Shown: positions 1 through 8,271 of the stretch, piece after piece
How positions within the stretch are numbered: position 1 is the first letter of the stretch
How the letters are laid out: every line of letters starts with the position of its first letter
Assembly: GCF_004353915.1 (NCBI RefSeq)
Contig: NZ_SMRP01000002.1
Location: 430,785 to 494,784, forward strand
Source: Paraburkholderia silviterrae
Lineage (GTDB): Bacteria > Pseudomonadota > Gammaproteobacteria > Burkholderiales > Burkholderiaceae
DNA: 64,000 nucleotides
Direction: 5' to 3'
Program-made: the position numbers and the translations under genes
The notes under the pieces: generated by a model
Seen by the model: the letters and a program-made list of their open reading frames with translations, nothing else
Databases searched by the model: none
Told to the model about the DNA's origin: nothing

Positions 1-1085
1 ACGAACTCGTTCACGAGCATCGAGGCGCATTCGGGCCCCGTCACGCGGTAGTAGGTCGTGCCGGTCTTGGTGTCCTGCCAGGACTCCATGCCCTTGGCGT
101 GCTTGGTCCAGAAGTCCTGCGACAGCGCACGGATGCCCGAGTAGAGCAGGTCCTTGTCTTCGAGGACCTGGTCGTTGAAGTAGTCCTCGGCAGGCAGGCC
201 GAGCGCATGCGCCTTGATGCGCATGTTGATGTCTTTCGACACCAGCACGACGAGGCTGTCCGGCCGGTCGCGCTGCAGCGCGCGCACGACGCCGAGGATC
301 TGGTTGTCGGCCTTGCCTTCGGGCAGGCCGTCGACCGGATCGATATGCGTGAGCGTGGTCTGGAAGTACAGCCGGCCGAGCGCCTCGCGGCTGCCGAGGC
401 GGTCCAGCGAGATGCCTTCCGAGATCGGCCCGGCGTTCGCGACGAGCCGATCGAGCGTGCGGCTCACCTGGCGCGCATTGCGCGCCACTTCCGACATGCC
501 CTTCTTGTGGTTGTCGAGCTCTTCCAGCGTCATCATCGGCAGGAAGACGTCGTGCTCCTCGAAGCGGAAGAGGCAGGTCGGATCGTGCATCAGCACGTTC
601 GTATCGAGCACGAAGAGCTTCTGGACCTCGATGGTTTCCTCGGGGTGCACGCGTTTCTTCGTGCTGGCGCGCGGGGCGGGTGCGGCGGCGCCACCGGCCG
701 TTTTGGCCGAAGGCGATTTGTCGCCGCGCGCGACCGGTGCAGAGGGTGCGCCGGGCGCTTCGGTCTGCGGCTCGGCATGAGCCTGCACCGGCTGCAGCAG
801 CGCCGCGGTTTGCTGTTTGCGTTTTCGCGCCGGTGCCGGCGCGACTGGTTCGAGCGCAGCCAGTTCGGCGCTGGCGGTGTACATGGGCACGGTGCGCAGC
901 GTGGTCGACGCGTTGGCGGCGGGGGTCATCGGATCGGCAACGCTCTCCGCGCCATATTCGGCGACATCGGCGGCGTCGTTCTCGCTGGCCGCTTTGCGCG
1001 TGCTGCGCGTCGTGCGCGCACGGGCCTTGTATTCATCGGGCGGCAGCAGGTTGCCGAGCTTGCTGGGGGGAGTAGGCAAAGGCAT
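1..1085 (-). CDS. PhoH-family protein, PIN domain + (off-window) ATPase, partial
   Basis: The gene runs off the left edge; about 361 N-terminal residues are visible. The start is the ATG whose complement is at 1083-1085, preceded by GAGGGA. After roughly 150 residues of Ala/Pro/Lys-rich sequence comes a PIN nuclease domain opening with KLFVLDTNVLMHDPT, a typical start of PhoH2-type proteins, with the acidic residue D of LDTN and later VDGLPEGKADNQIL. PhoH2 proteins couple a PIN ribonuclease to a PhoH ATPase/helicase; the ATPase half would lie outside the window. The gene is downstream of and codirectional with the Bcp gene, but a terminator lies between them. The long disordered N-terminus is unusual compared with most family members, although the start could be internal. 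Family assignment is firm; cellular substrate is unknown. Confidence 0.85.
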   Translation of the reverse strand, partial: MPLPTPPSKLGNLLPPDEYKARARTTRSTRKAASENDAADVAEYGAESVADPMTPAANASTTLRTVPMYTASAELAALEPVAPAPARKRKQQTAALLQPVQAHAEPQTEAPGAPSAPVARGDKSPSAKTAGGAAAPAPRASTKKRVHPEETIEVQKLFVLDTNVLMHDPTCLFRFEEHDVFLPMMTLEELDNHKKGMSEVARNARQVSRTLDRLVANAGPISEGISLDRLGSREALGRLYFQTTLTHIDPVDGLPEGKADNQILGVVRALQRDRPDSLVVLVSKDINMRIKAHALGLPAEDYFNDQVLEDKDLLYSGIRALSQDFWTKHAKGMESWQDTKTGTTYYRVTGPECASMLVNEF

Positions 1086-1488
1086 GGTGTCCCTCGAAAA
1101 ATTCGGGTCGAGTGGTCGCGGTGTTAACCGTACGGTGCGCTTTCGGGCGGCGCGTGCGGGTGCCGGGTAGGCGCCCGCCGTGACCGCGCTGGGTGCGCGC
1201 TCAGGTTTGAAAATGCCGGTTCGCCTGTTTTTCGATCGGCTCCTTGACGTTGACGCGCGCCGGGTCGCTAATCCGGCACGACGTGGAGGGAGTGACTACA
1301 AACGAAAAAACCAACAAAAAAGCCGCCGCCCCGGATGACGAGGCAAGCGGCTTGACTGCTTTAATGGCGCGTTGCCCCGGATGCGCTGGACCGGTCATCT
1401 TGCGACCGTTGTCGAGACTGCGCGGGTGTGGCAAATGCGACAAAAAATGGGGTGGACAGGCACTCATTGCAGCCCAATATAACGCGCC
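1086..1488. other. Intergenic region phoH-bcp, no gene seen
   Basis: This 403-base gap holds the bcp terminator (1315-1353). Open frames here are short, have no recognisable product and overlap the terminator. No clear promoter for the phoH-like gene could be picked out, although the gap must hold one if the terminator is efficient. Confidence 0.5.
1315..1353 (-). terminator. Intrinsic terminator of the Bcp gene
   Basis: On the minus strand AAGCCGC (complement of 1347-1353) can pair with GCGGCTT (complement of 1320-1326), followed directly by TTTTTTG. It lies about 135 bases beyond the Bcp stop codon. The loop is large and GC-rich, so the exact fold is uncertain. Confidence 0.6.
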
Positions 1489-1959
1489 TCACAGCGCTTG
1501 TACAGCCTCCAGGACCTCCTCGACATGGCCCGGCACCTTGAGCCCGCGCCACTCCTGGCGCAGTACGCCGTCGGCGTCGATGAGGAACGTGGAGCGCTCG
1601 ATTCCCCTTACTTCTTTGCCATACATTTTCTTCATTTTGATGACGTTGAAGAGCGAGCAGAGCGCTTCGTCGCCATCCGATACCAGGGGAAACGGCAATT
1701 CGAGCTTGGTCTTGAAGTTCTCGTGCGAGCGCACGCTGTCGCGCGAGACACCCACGATCGTGGCGCCCGCCTTCTTGAACTTCGCAAAGAGGTCGCGGAA
1801 CTCCATGCCTTCGCGCGTGCAGCCAGGCGTGTTGTCTTTCGGATAGAAGTACAGCACGACCTTCTTGCCCTTGAGGCTCGAGAGCGTGAAGTCGCCGCCG
1901 GTGGCGGGTGCGGTGAAATCGGGAACGGGTTGGTCGACTGCGATGGTCACGTCAGGCAC
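1489..1959 (-). CDS. bcp: Peroxiredoxin, Bcp/PrxQ family
   Basis: A 156-residue thiol peroxidase that reduces hydrogen peroxide and organic hydroperoxides in the cytoplasm. The peroxidatic cysteine is C47 in DNTPGCTREG, and the thioredoxin-fold elements VVLYFYPKDNTPG and VGVSRDS are intact. The Cys five residues further on that E. coli Bcp uses for resolution is a Met here; the only other obvious cysteine is C101 (ALCSLF), so the resolving mechanism may differ. The start is a GTG (complement at 1957-1959) with AGGAGA seven bases upstream. It follows arnD on the same strand with about 100 bases between, so read-through from the arn operon is possible. Confidence 0.93.
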   Translation of the reverse strand: MPDVTIAVDQPVPDFTAPATGGDFTLSSLKGKKVVLYFYPKDNTPGCTREGMEFRDLFAKFKKAGATIVGVSRDSVRSHENFKTKLELPFPLVSDGDEALCSLFNVIKMKKMYGKEVRGIERSTFLIDADGVLRQEWRGLKVPGHVEEVLEAVQAL

Positions 1960-2062
1960 GTGGCTCTCCTGTTGTTATGGGCTGCACGGCGGCGATGATC
2001 GGAATGGGCGGCGCAGCATGGTCTCGTGCGCGCGGCGCTCTCGCATCGCCTTGCAGCGGAAT

Positions 2063-2959
2063 TCAGTCGGGCTGGACGATCAGCTCGCCCGAACGGCCAG
2101 CGATCTCGCCCCAGGTGACAGGGTACGATGGCAGCGAATCCGGGTCCAGCGTCGCATGGTAGTCGCCCATCGTGGCAAACGTATGGCCCTGCGCGCGCCA
2201 GCCCGCGAGCAGTTGCTCGAATACCGGTGCGAGCTTCTGGCCTTCGAGCTCGGCGTGCAGCGTGAACACCTGATCGTGCGGATTGTGCTCGGTGCGCTTG
2301 AGCAGCCACGCGGCAACGTTATCGATGTCCACGCCGTCCACGCCCAGCACTTCGTCGAGCGTGGGCAGCGTGGTGGGCATCTGCACGTGGTTCAGCGTGC
2401 GCCCGGCCACCACCGGACGATAGGGCGAATGCCCGCGTCCGTCCGAGGCGTACTTCATGCCCCACGCGTCGATCTGCTCGAACGCGGCGTCGTTCATCTG
2501 CCAGCCCGCGGCGCCGTGCGTGACGGGCGGCGCGCCGAAGATCTGCGCGAAGCGCTCGTGGCTTTTCCGCATCTCGCGCGCGGTCCAGTCGGCCTCGCGG
2601 CTGCGCACGTTGTCCTGCCAGTAGACGTGATCCCACGTGTGTATGCCGCATTCGAAGCCGGCTTCGTGGATCGCACGCATCTCGGCCGCCGCGCGCACGC
2701 CAATATCGGGGCCGGGCAGCAGCACGCCGTACATCAGCTGCTTCACGCCGTAGTGCTCCACCACGGACGTGCGCGAGACCTTCTTGAGAAAGCCAGGGCG
2801 GAACACGCGGCGCAGTGCCCAGCCCGTATGGTCCGGGCCGAGACTGAAGAGGAAGGTCGCGCGCGCTTTGTAGCGATCGAAGATGCGCGCGAGATTCGGC
2901 ACGCCTTCGCGCGTGCCGCGCAGCGTGTCGACGTCGATTTTCAGGACGATGCGGGCCAA
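2063..2959 (-). CDS. arnD: 4-deoxy-4-formamido-L-arabinose-phosphoundecaprenol deformylase ArnD
   Basis: Polysaccharide-deacetylase (NodB) fold protein of 298 residues. ArnD removes the formyl group from undecaprenyl-phosphate-L-Ara4FN on the inner membrane, the last cytoplasmic step before transfer to lipid A. The NodB motifs are recognisable: LKIDVDTLRG near the N-terminus supplies the metal-binding/catalytic Asp, and CGIHTWDHVYW supplies the HxxxH-type metal ligands. The chosen start is a TTG (complement 2957-2959) giving MARIVLKID, with AAGGA nine bases upstream; an open frame continues upstream into the previous gene but has no family match there. It begins 20 bases after the decarboxylase gene and closes the arn cluster. 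Confidence 0.9.
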   Translation of the reverse strand: MARIVLKIDVDTLRGTREGVPNLARIFDRYKARATFLFSLGPDHTGWALRRVFRPGFLKKVSRTSVVEHYGVKQLMYGVLLPGPDIGVRAAAEMRAIHEAGFECGIHTWDHVYWQDNVRSREADWTAREMRKSHERFAQIFGAPPVTHGAAGWQMNDAAFEQIDAWGMKYASDGRGHSPYRPVVAGRTLNHVQMPTTLPTLDEVLGVDGVDIDNVAAWLLKRTEHNPHDQVFTLHAELEGQKLAPVFEQLLAGWRAQGHTFATMGDYHATLDPDSLPSYPVTWGEIAGRSGELIVQPD

Positions 2960-2978
2960 GTGACCAGGTCCTTCGCGC

Positions 2979-4043
2979 TTATTGCTGCTCGACGAGGGCG
3001 CGCGCTTCGGCCACGTGGCCGCGATACGCTTCGAAGATCTTGCGCAGTGCTTCGTCGAAGGTCGACTTCGGCGCCCAGGCGAGCTCCTGCATCGTGTTCT
3101 CGATCTTCGGCACGCGGTTCTGCACGTCCTGATAGCCCGCGCCGTAGTACGCGCCCGAAGACGTTTCGACGAGCTGAACCTTCTTGGCCGTTTCGGCGTA
3201 CTCGGGGAACTCGGCCGCGAGCGCAAGCATCTTGTGCGCGAGCTCGCGCACCGAGAAATTGTTGGTCGGGTTGCCGATGTTGTAGATCTTGCCCGTGGCG
3301 ACGCCGCCCTTGTTATCGATGATCTTCATCAGCGCTTCGATGCCGTCGTCGATGTCGGTGAACGCACGCTTTTGCGCGCCGCCATCGACGAGGCTGATGT
3401 TCTCGCCGCGCACGATGTGGCCGAGGAACTGCGTCACGACGCGCGAGCTGCCTTCCTTCGGCGTGTAGATCGAGTCGAGGCCCGGGCCGATCCAGTTGAA
3501 CGGACGGAACAGCGTGAAGTTCAGGCCTTCCATGCCGTAGCCCCAGATCACGCGGTCCATGAGCTGCTTGGAGCACGCGTAGATCCAGCGCGGCTTGTTG
3601 ATCGGGCCGTAGGTGAGGGGGGACGCGTCCGGGTCGAACTGCTCGTCCTCGCACATGCCGTAGACCTCGGAGGTCGAGGGGAAGACGAGGTGCTTGCGGT
3701 ACTTCACCGCCGAACGCACGATCGGCAGGTTCGCCTCGAAGTCGAGCTCGAACACGCGCAGCGGCTGCTGCACGTAGGTCGCGGGCGTGGCGATCGCCAC
3801 CAGCGGCAGGATCACGTCGCACTTCTTGACGTGATACTCGACCCATTCCTTGTTGATCGTGATGTCGCCTTCGAAGAAGTGCATCCGCTCATGCTTGACG
3901 AGGTCGCCGAGGCGGTCCGTCTGCATGTCCATCCCGAACACTTCCCAATTCGTGGTTTCGAGGATGCGCTTGGAGAGGTGATGGCCGATAAAGCCATTGA
4001 CACCCAGGATCAGAACTTTTTTGGCGTAGCCTTCGGTTTTCAT
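2979..4043 (-). CDS. UDP-glucuronate 4-oxidative decarboxylase (ArnA C-terminal type)
   Basis: A 354-residue extended SDR enzyme equivalent to the C-terminal half of E. coli ArnA, which oxidises and decarboxylates UDP-glucuronate to the 4-keto-pentose precursor of L-Ara4N. The NAD-binding [10 protein letters not shown] is at residues 14-23, and the active-site region has FPSTSEVYG with [10 protein letters not shown] supplying the YxxxK pair. It overlaps the upstream formyltransferase gene by 4 bases (ATGA at 4040-4043), so the two halves of ArnA are separate but translationally coupled here. Burkholderia genomes are known to carry this split arrangement. Confidence 0.92.
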   Translation of the reverse strand: MKTEGYAKKVLILGVNGFIGHHLSKRILETTNWEVFGMDMQTDRLGDLVKHERMHFFEGDITINKEWVEYHVKKCDVILPLVAIATPATYVQQPLRVFELDFEANLPIVRSAVKYRKHLVFPSTSEVYGMCEDEQFDPDASPLTYGPINKPRWIYACSKQLMDRVIWGYGMEGLNFTLFRPFNWIGPGLDSIYTPKEGSSRVVTQFLGHIVRGENISLVDGGAQKRAFTDIDDGIEALMKIIDNKGGVATGKIYNIGNPTNNFSVRELAHKMLALAAEFPEYAETAKKVQLVETSSGAYYGAGYQDVQNRVPKIENTMQELAWAPKSTFDEALRKIFEAYRGHVAEARALVEQQ

Positions 4044-4984
4044 GGACGGGGGACAGATGAAATGAATTCGGAGAACGCGGCGGGGGTGATGACGGTCTCT
4101 TGACCGTTATGCGCATGCCGCAGCTCGTGGATCGCGATGGCGCGGCCGTCGCCGCAGACGGCGAAAAGCGCATTATCGCTTACGTGGATACCGGGGGGCA
4201 ATCCGGCCAGTTTCGACAGATCCGTGCCGGGGCGCGCCAGCCGCGCGCGGGCAACCACGAAACGCTCGCTGCCGATGTCGGTGAACGCGCCGGGATAGGG
4301 CGGCGCGACCGCGCGGATCAGGTTGTAGACGTCCTGCGCACTTTGCGTGAAATCGAGGCGGCCGTCTTCGGGCTTGCGCCCGCCATAGTAGCTGCCATGC
4401 GCGAGATCGTTCGGCAGATGCGGCGCCTCGCCTGCGATCAGCGCGGGCAGCACGCGCCAGAGCGTCTGCTCGGCGGCCACGGTCACCTTGTCGAACACCA
4501 TCGCGGCCGTGTCGTCGGGCAGGATCGGCACAGGTGTTTGCGCGATGATGGCGCCCGCATCGGGCTTGGCGGCCATCTCGTGCAGCGTCGCGCCGGTCTC
4601 GGTCTCGCCCTTGAGCACGGCCCAGTTCGTGGGCACGCGGCCGCGGTACTTCGGCAAGAGCGAACCGTGGACGTTATACGCGCCGCGGGCTGCGATCGCG
4701 AGCAGGTCCACCGGCAGCATATGTCGGTAGTAGAACGAGAAGATGAAGTCGGGCCGCGCGGCGGAAACGGCCGCGCGCAGCTCGGCGCTCTTCGGGTCGG
4801 CGGGCGTGATGACGTCGATGCCATGCTCCTCGGCCACCGACTTCACGCTGCCGAACCAGATGTTCTCGGTCGGGCTGTCCTCGTGCGTGACGACGAGCGC
4901 CACGTCCACACCGCGCGCAAGCAGCACCTGCAGGCAGCGCACGCCCACATTGTGATACGCGAAGACGACGGCACGCGGCTTCAT
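4040..4984 (-). CDS. arnA: UDP-L-Ara4N formyltransferase (ArnA N-terminal type)
   Basis: A 314-residue methionyl-tRNA-formyltransferase-like enzyme corresponding to the N-terminal half of ArnA. It uses 10-formyl-tetrahydrofolate to formylate UDP-L-Ara4N. The formyltransferase signature is visible as [19 protein letters not shown], with the catalytic Asn-His, and the later Asp in the segment [11 protein letters not shown]. The start ATG (complement 4982-4984) overlaps the arnC stop by 4 bases (ATGA), and its own stop overlaps the decarboxylase start in the same way, so the three genes form a tightly coupled translation unit. Confidence 0.93.
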   Translation of the reverse strand: MKPRAVVFAYHNVGVRCLQVLLARGVDVALVVTHEDSPTENIWFGSVKSVAEEHGIDVITPADPKSAELRAAVSAARPDFIFSFYYRHMLPVDLLAIAARGAYNVHGSLLPKYRGRVPTNWAVLKGETETGATLHEMAAKPDAGAIIAQTPVPILPDDTAAMVFDKVTVAAEQTLWRVLPALIAGEAPHLPNDLAHGSYYGGRKPEDGRLDFTQSAQDVYNLIRAVAPPYPGAFTDIGSERFVVARARLARPGTDLSKLAGLPPGIHVSDNALFAVCGDGRAIAIHELRHAHNGQETVITPAAFSEFISSVPRP

Positions 4985-6075
4985 GACTGGGCTCCTCGCT
5001 GCGTACCCTGGTTTGCGCCTTGATTGGCGGCGGGCCCGGTACCGATGTTGAGCGACGCTTGCACGCCCTGCACGACATCCTGGCGCGGCACGCCGACCAC
5101 TTCGCGGCCGTTGCGCTCCTCGAGGATCGTCTGCACGAGATAGCGCGGACGCGCGCGCACTTGCTGGTAGATACGGCCGATGTATTCGCCGAGCAGGCCG
5201 AGCGCGAAGATGATCACGCCGAGCAGGAAGAACGTGATGGCGAAGAGCGTGAACACGCCTTGCACTTCCGCGCCGATGATGAAGCGGCGAATCAGGAGCA
5301 GTACAAACAGGCCCGCGGAGCCGAGCGAAAGAATCACGCCGATGAACGAGAGCCACTGCAGCGGCACGACCGAGAAGCCGGTCACGAGGTCGAAGTTCAG
5401 GCGGATCAGGCTATAGAGCGAATACTTCGACTCGCCCGCGAAGCGCTCTTCGTGCGCGACGTCGACCTCGACCGGGTTCTGCGCGAACGTGTAGGCGAGC
5501 GCCGGAATGAAGGTGTTGATTTCGCCGCAGCGGTTGATCGTGTCGACGATGTGGCGGCTATAGGCGCGCAGCATGCAGCCCTGGTCCGTCATCTTGATGC
5601 GCGTGATGCGCTCGCGCAGACGGTTCATGGCGTGCGAGGCCTTGCGGCGCCACAGGCTGTCCTGGCGCTGCATGCGGATGGTGCCCACGTAGTCGTAGCC
5701 TTCGCGCATCTTCTCGACGAGCTTGCCGATTTCCTCGGGCGGGTTCTGCAGGTCGGCGTCGAGCGTGATGACGATCTCGCCGCGCGCTTGCTCGAAGCCC
5801 GCGAGAATCGCCATGTGCTGGCCGTAGTTGCCGTTGAGCAGGATCGCGCGCGTGGTGTCGGGCCGAGCGCGGAACTGCTCGGCGAGCATCGCTGCCGAGC
5901 GGTCGCGGCTGCCGTCGTTGATGAAGATGATTTCGTACGAGGTGCCGAGCTTGTCGAGCGCGGGGTACAGGCGCGCGAACAGCGCGGCCAGTCCCGCTTC
6001 CTCGTTGTAGACCGGAATGATGACCGAGACTTCCGGCGCTTCCGGGGTCAAGGTGCGTTGTTCCGCTTGGGTCAT
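4981..6075 (-). CDS. arnC: Undecaprenyl-phosphate 4-deoxy-4-formamido-L-arabinose transferase ArnC
   Basis: A GT2 glycosyltransferase of 364 residues, which transfers L-Ara4FN from UDP to undecaprenyl phosphate at the cytoplasmic face of the inner membrane. Visible are SVIIPVYNEE at the start of the GT-A fold, INDGSRDRS, the DxD-like ITLDADLQNPPEE, and two hydrophobic C-terminal membrane segments around LSFIGVILSLGSAGLFVLLL and TFFLLGVIIFALGLLGEY. The C-terminal tail is longer than in the E. coli enzyme. The start used is the ATG at 6073-6075 (MTQAEQ); the reading frame is open further upstream without homology. It is followed by the formyltransferase with a 4-base overlap. Confidence 0.93.
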   Translation of the reverse strand: MTQAEQRTLTPEAPEVSVIIPVYNEEAGLAALFARLYPALDKLGTSYEIIFINDGSRDRSAAMLAEQFRARPDTTRAILLNGNYGQHMAILAGFEQARGEIVITLDADLQNPPEEIGKLVEKMREGYDYVGTIRMQRQDSLWRRKASHAMNRLRERITRIKMTDQGCMLRAYSRHIVDTINRCGEINTFIPALAYTFAQNPVEVDVAHEERFAGESKYSLYSLIRLNFDLVTGFSVVPLQWLSFIGVILSLGSAGLFVLLLIRRFIIGAEVQGVFTLFAITFFLLGVIIFALGLLGEYIGRIYQQVRARPRYLVQTILEERNGREVVGVPRQDVVQGVQASLNIGTGPAANQGANQGTQRGAQS

Positions 6076-6198
6076 GAGTGCGTCTTTTCCGTTCTGGTAA
6101 TGCGTGTAATTGGCGTCGATATTGCCACTATCAAGCGGGTGCGCCCCCCTGGGCTGCCGCATCCGCTGATCGCCTGAATCCCTACGTGAAGCTGTGGA

Positions 6199-7374
6199 TC
6201 AGGCCGCGGCGCCGACTGCGTGCTGCTTGCAGATCTCGTCGACGGCGCGGCACACGCGGGCCACGTCGGCGACGCTCATCTGCGTGAAGAGCGGCAGCGT
6301 GACCGTGGTCGCGCCGAACCGCTCGGCGTGCGGGAACATGCCCGCACGGAAACCGCGCTCGCGATAGAGCGTGAAGAGGTGGATGGCCGGGTAGTGCACG
6401 CCCGAGCCGATGCCGCGCTCCTTGAGCTGCTCCATGAAGCCCGCGCGGTCGAGCGTGAGGTTCTCGAGCGGCAGCGTGATCTGGAACATGTGCCAGTTGC
6501 AATTGGTGAAGTCGGCCACCGGCAGGCCCACGCCGAGCTTCACCGCGGCGCTGCCCTCGAAGCCCGTGAAGTAGGCATGCGCGAGCTTGCGGCGCTGCTC
6601 GGTGAAGCGCTCGATGTGCTTCAACTGGCCGAGGCCCACGCGCGCCGCGACGTCGGTGAGATTGTACTTGCCGCCGAGCACGTCGCAGTCCATGCCGTCG
6701 AAGCCCGTGCGCGTGATGCCCTGCAGGCGGTACTTGCGGGCGAGCTCGGCTTCGGCCTCGTCGTTGAGCACGAGCGCGCCGCCTTCGATCGACGTGAGGT
6801 TCTTGTTGGCGTGGAAGCTGAACGAGACGATGTCGCCGATCGCGCCGATGCGCTTGCCATTCCAGGTCGAGCCGAACGCCTGCGCGGCATCCTCGATCAC
6901 GCGCAGCTTGTGCTGGCGGGCGATGGCGTAGAGGCGGTCCATGTCGACGGGCAGGCCAGCGAGGTAGACGGGGATGATCGCCTTGGTGCGCGGCGTGATG
7001 GCGGCTTCGAGCTTGTTGAGGTCGATGTTGCGCGTGATGGGGTCGATGTCGGCGAACACCGGCGTCGCGCCCACTTCGTAGATCACGTTGCTCGTGGAGA
7101 CCCACGAGGCGGGCGTGGTGATGACCTCGTCGCCGGGGCCCACGCCCGCGATGCGCAGGCCGATTTCGAGTGTTGCGGTGCCCGAGTTGAAAGTGCGTAC
7201 CGGGCGGCCGCCGCAGTATTCGGAGAGCGCGGCCTCGAACGCCTGATTCTGCGGACCGGTCGTGATCCAGCCCGAGCGCAGCACGTCGGCGACGCCCGCG
7301 ATGGTTTCTTCGTCGATCTCGGGCTTGACGAACGGCAGGAACGGAACGGAGGACTGCGCGGATGACTGGGTCAT
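6199..7374 (-). CDS. arnB: UDP-4-amino-4-deoxy-L-arabinose aminotransferase ArnB
   Basis: A PLP-dependent aminotransferase of the DegT/DnrJ/EryC1/StrS family, 391 residues, converting UDP-Ara4O to UDP-L-Ara4N with glutamate. The Schiff-base lysine sits in FSFHANKNLTSIEGGAL and the PLP-binding VIEDAAQAFGS is upstream of it. The start is the ATG at 7372-7374 (MTQSSA); upstream in-frame codons do not match the family. No good Shine-Dalgarno is visible. The 14 bases around the arnB and arnC starts are nearly identical (GCACTCATGACCCA), which may be coincidence. It lies 123 bases before arnC. Confidence 0.93.
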   Translation of the reverse strand: MTQSSAQSSVPFLPFVKPEIDEETIAGVADVLRSGWITTGPQNQAFEAALSEYCGGRPVRTFNSGTATLEIGLRIAGVGPGDEVITTPASWVSTSNVIYEVGATPVFADIDPITRNIDLNKLEAAITPRTKAIIPVYLAGLPVDMDRLYAIARQHKLRVIEDAAQAFGSTWNGKRIGAIGDIVSFSFHANKNLTSIEGGALVLNDEAEAELARKYRLQGITRTGFDGMDCDVLGGKYNLTDVAARVGLGQLKHIERFTEQRRKLAHAYFTGFEGSAAVKLGVGLPVADFTNCNWHMFQITLPLENLTLDRAGFMEQLKERGIGSGVHYPAIHLFTLYRERGFRAGMFPHAERFGATTVTLPLFTQMSVADVARVCRAVDEICKQHAVGAAA

Positions 7375-7507
7375 GAGTGCTTTGCTCGTGAGAACGTCAG
7401 AAAAAGTCAGAATTCGGCTGCGGTGCAAGGATGCCAGAGGTGCGAAAACACGCTTCGATGCGTGCGCTCATGCCTGCGCTTATCTCATGCGTGCGCTTAT
7501 GGGCGCC

Positions 7508-7879
7508 TTAGCTGCGCGCGAGCACGAACACGCCGATCAGAATGATGCCGATGCCAACGAGGCGCTGCACGCTCAGCACCTCGCCGAACAGATACCAGGC
7601 CGCGAACGCGTTGACCACGTAGCCGAGCGAGAGCATCGGGTAGGCGATCGAGACGTCCACGCGTGAGAGCCCCACGATCCACACGACCACGCTGAACACG
7701 TAACAGGTGAGCCCGCCGATGATCGGCAGTTGCGTCGCGAGCTTCCAGCCGATGGGCAGGATGTTCGCACGGGTGAATTCGAAGTGTCCAACGGCATTGA
7801 CACCGGCTTTCAGCAACAGTTGCGCGCAGGCATTCAGGCTGACGCCGGCAAGGATGCAGATGAGGGAAATCGGATTCAT
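7508..7879 (-). CDS. SMR/EamA-type membrane protein, candidate L-Ara4N-phosphoundecaprenol flippase subunit (ArnE/F-like)
   Basis: A 123-residue protein with four hydrophobic segments and the small-multidrug-resistance architecture. It starts MNPISLICILAGVSLNACAQ and has the polar-interrupted AQLLLKAG in helix 1 that ArnE/ArnF proteins share. Enterobacteria use an ArnE-ArnF heterodimer to flip undecaprenyl-phosphate-L-Ara4N; only one such gene is present here, so a homodimer is likely if it has this role. Its position between arnT and arnB supports the role, but the sequence alone would also fit a general EamA-like transporter. Start is the ATG at the complement of 7877-7879. Confidence 0.8.
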   Translation of the reverse strand: MNPISLICILAGVSLNACAQLLLKAGVNAVGHFEFTRANILPIGWKLATQLPIIGGLTCYVFSVVVWIVGLSRVDVSIAYPMLSLGYVVNAFAAWYLFGEVLSVQRLVGIGIILIGVFVLARS

Positions 7880-8271
7880 CGTGTCGGATGGTTAATGGGG
7901 TGACTAAAGTGAATTTGGGGCGGGATTGCCGCGTGCGCCCGGACGCTCGCGGGGCCGGTGTCCGGCTGGCGGGCTCGCTCCGGCTCGCGGGGCGGGGTCG
8001 CTCGCGCGTTGCGCGTCCCTGACCCGGTACCGGTTCCCGGCGTGCTCGCCGGGCCCACACAACTGCGCTCCCGCTGCGCCCGTGCAGCCGTTTGGCCGGG
8101 CGCGCTGGCGCTTGTCGCCGACGCCGGTCGCCCACGCCGGTCGCCCACGAAGGCGGCCTTTACAGCCGGTGCTGCCCGACTGGGCCAGCCGTCCGGCACG
8201 CCGCCTCGCGCCGTCGGCGCCCAGCATTATCGCTCATGCGCGGAGCATGGCCGCCGCCAACCGGTGAAGCG
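7880..8271. other. GC-rich spacer inside the arn cluster
   Basis: A 392-base gap between arnT and the flippase gene, unusual inside an otherwise compact cluster. It is very GC-rich and repetitive: CGCCGGTCGCCCACG is tandemly repeated near 8130-8150, and CCCGGCG-tgct-CGCCGGG near 8037-8054 can form a hairpin. Open frames across it translate to Ala/Arg/Pro-rich sequence with no recognised domain. It may be decayed coding DNA or a spacer with its own promoter. Confidence 0.4.

Noticed and set aside
99..1127. Long open frame on the plus strand opposite the PhoH-like gene
   Set aside because: Arg/Ala-rich translation with no domain; the minus strand encodes a clear PIN domain. High-GC shadow frame.
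1201..1467. 88-codon minus-strand frame between phoH and bcp
   Set aside because: Overlaps the bcp terminator and lacks a Shine-Dalgarno or homology.
7880..8271. A small gene in the arn cluster gap
   Set aside because: All frames give low-complexity Ala/Arg/Pro sequence, no Shine-Dalgarno and no recognised family.
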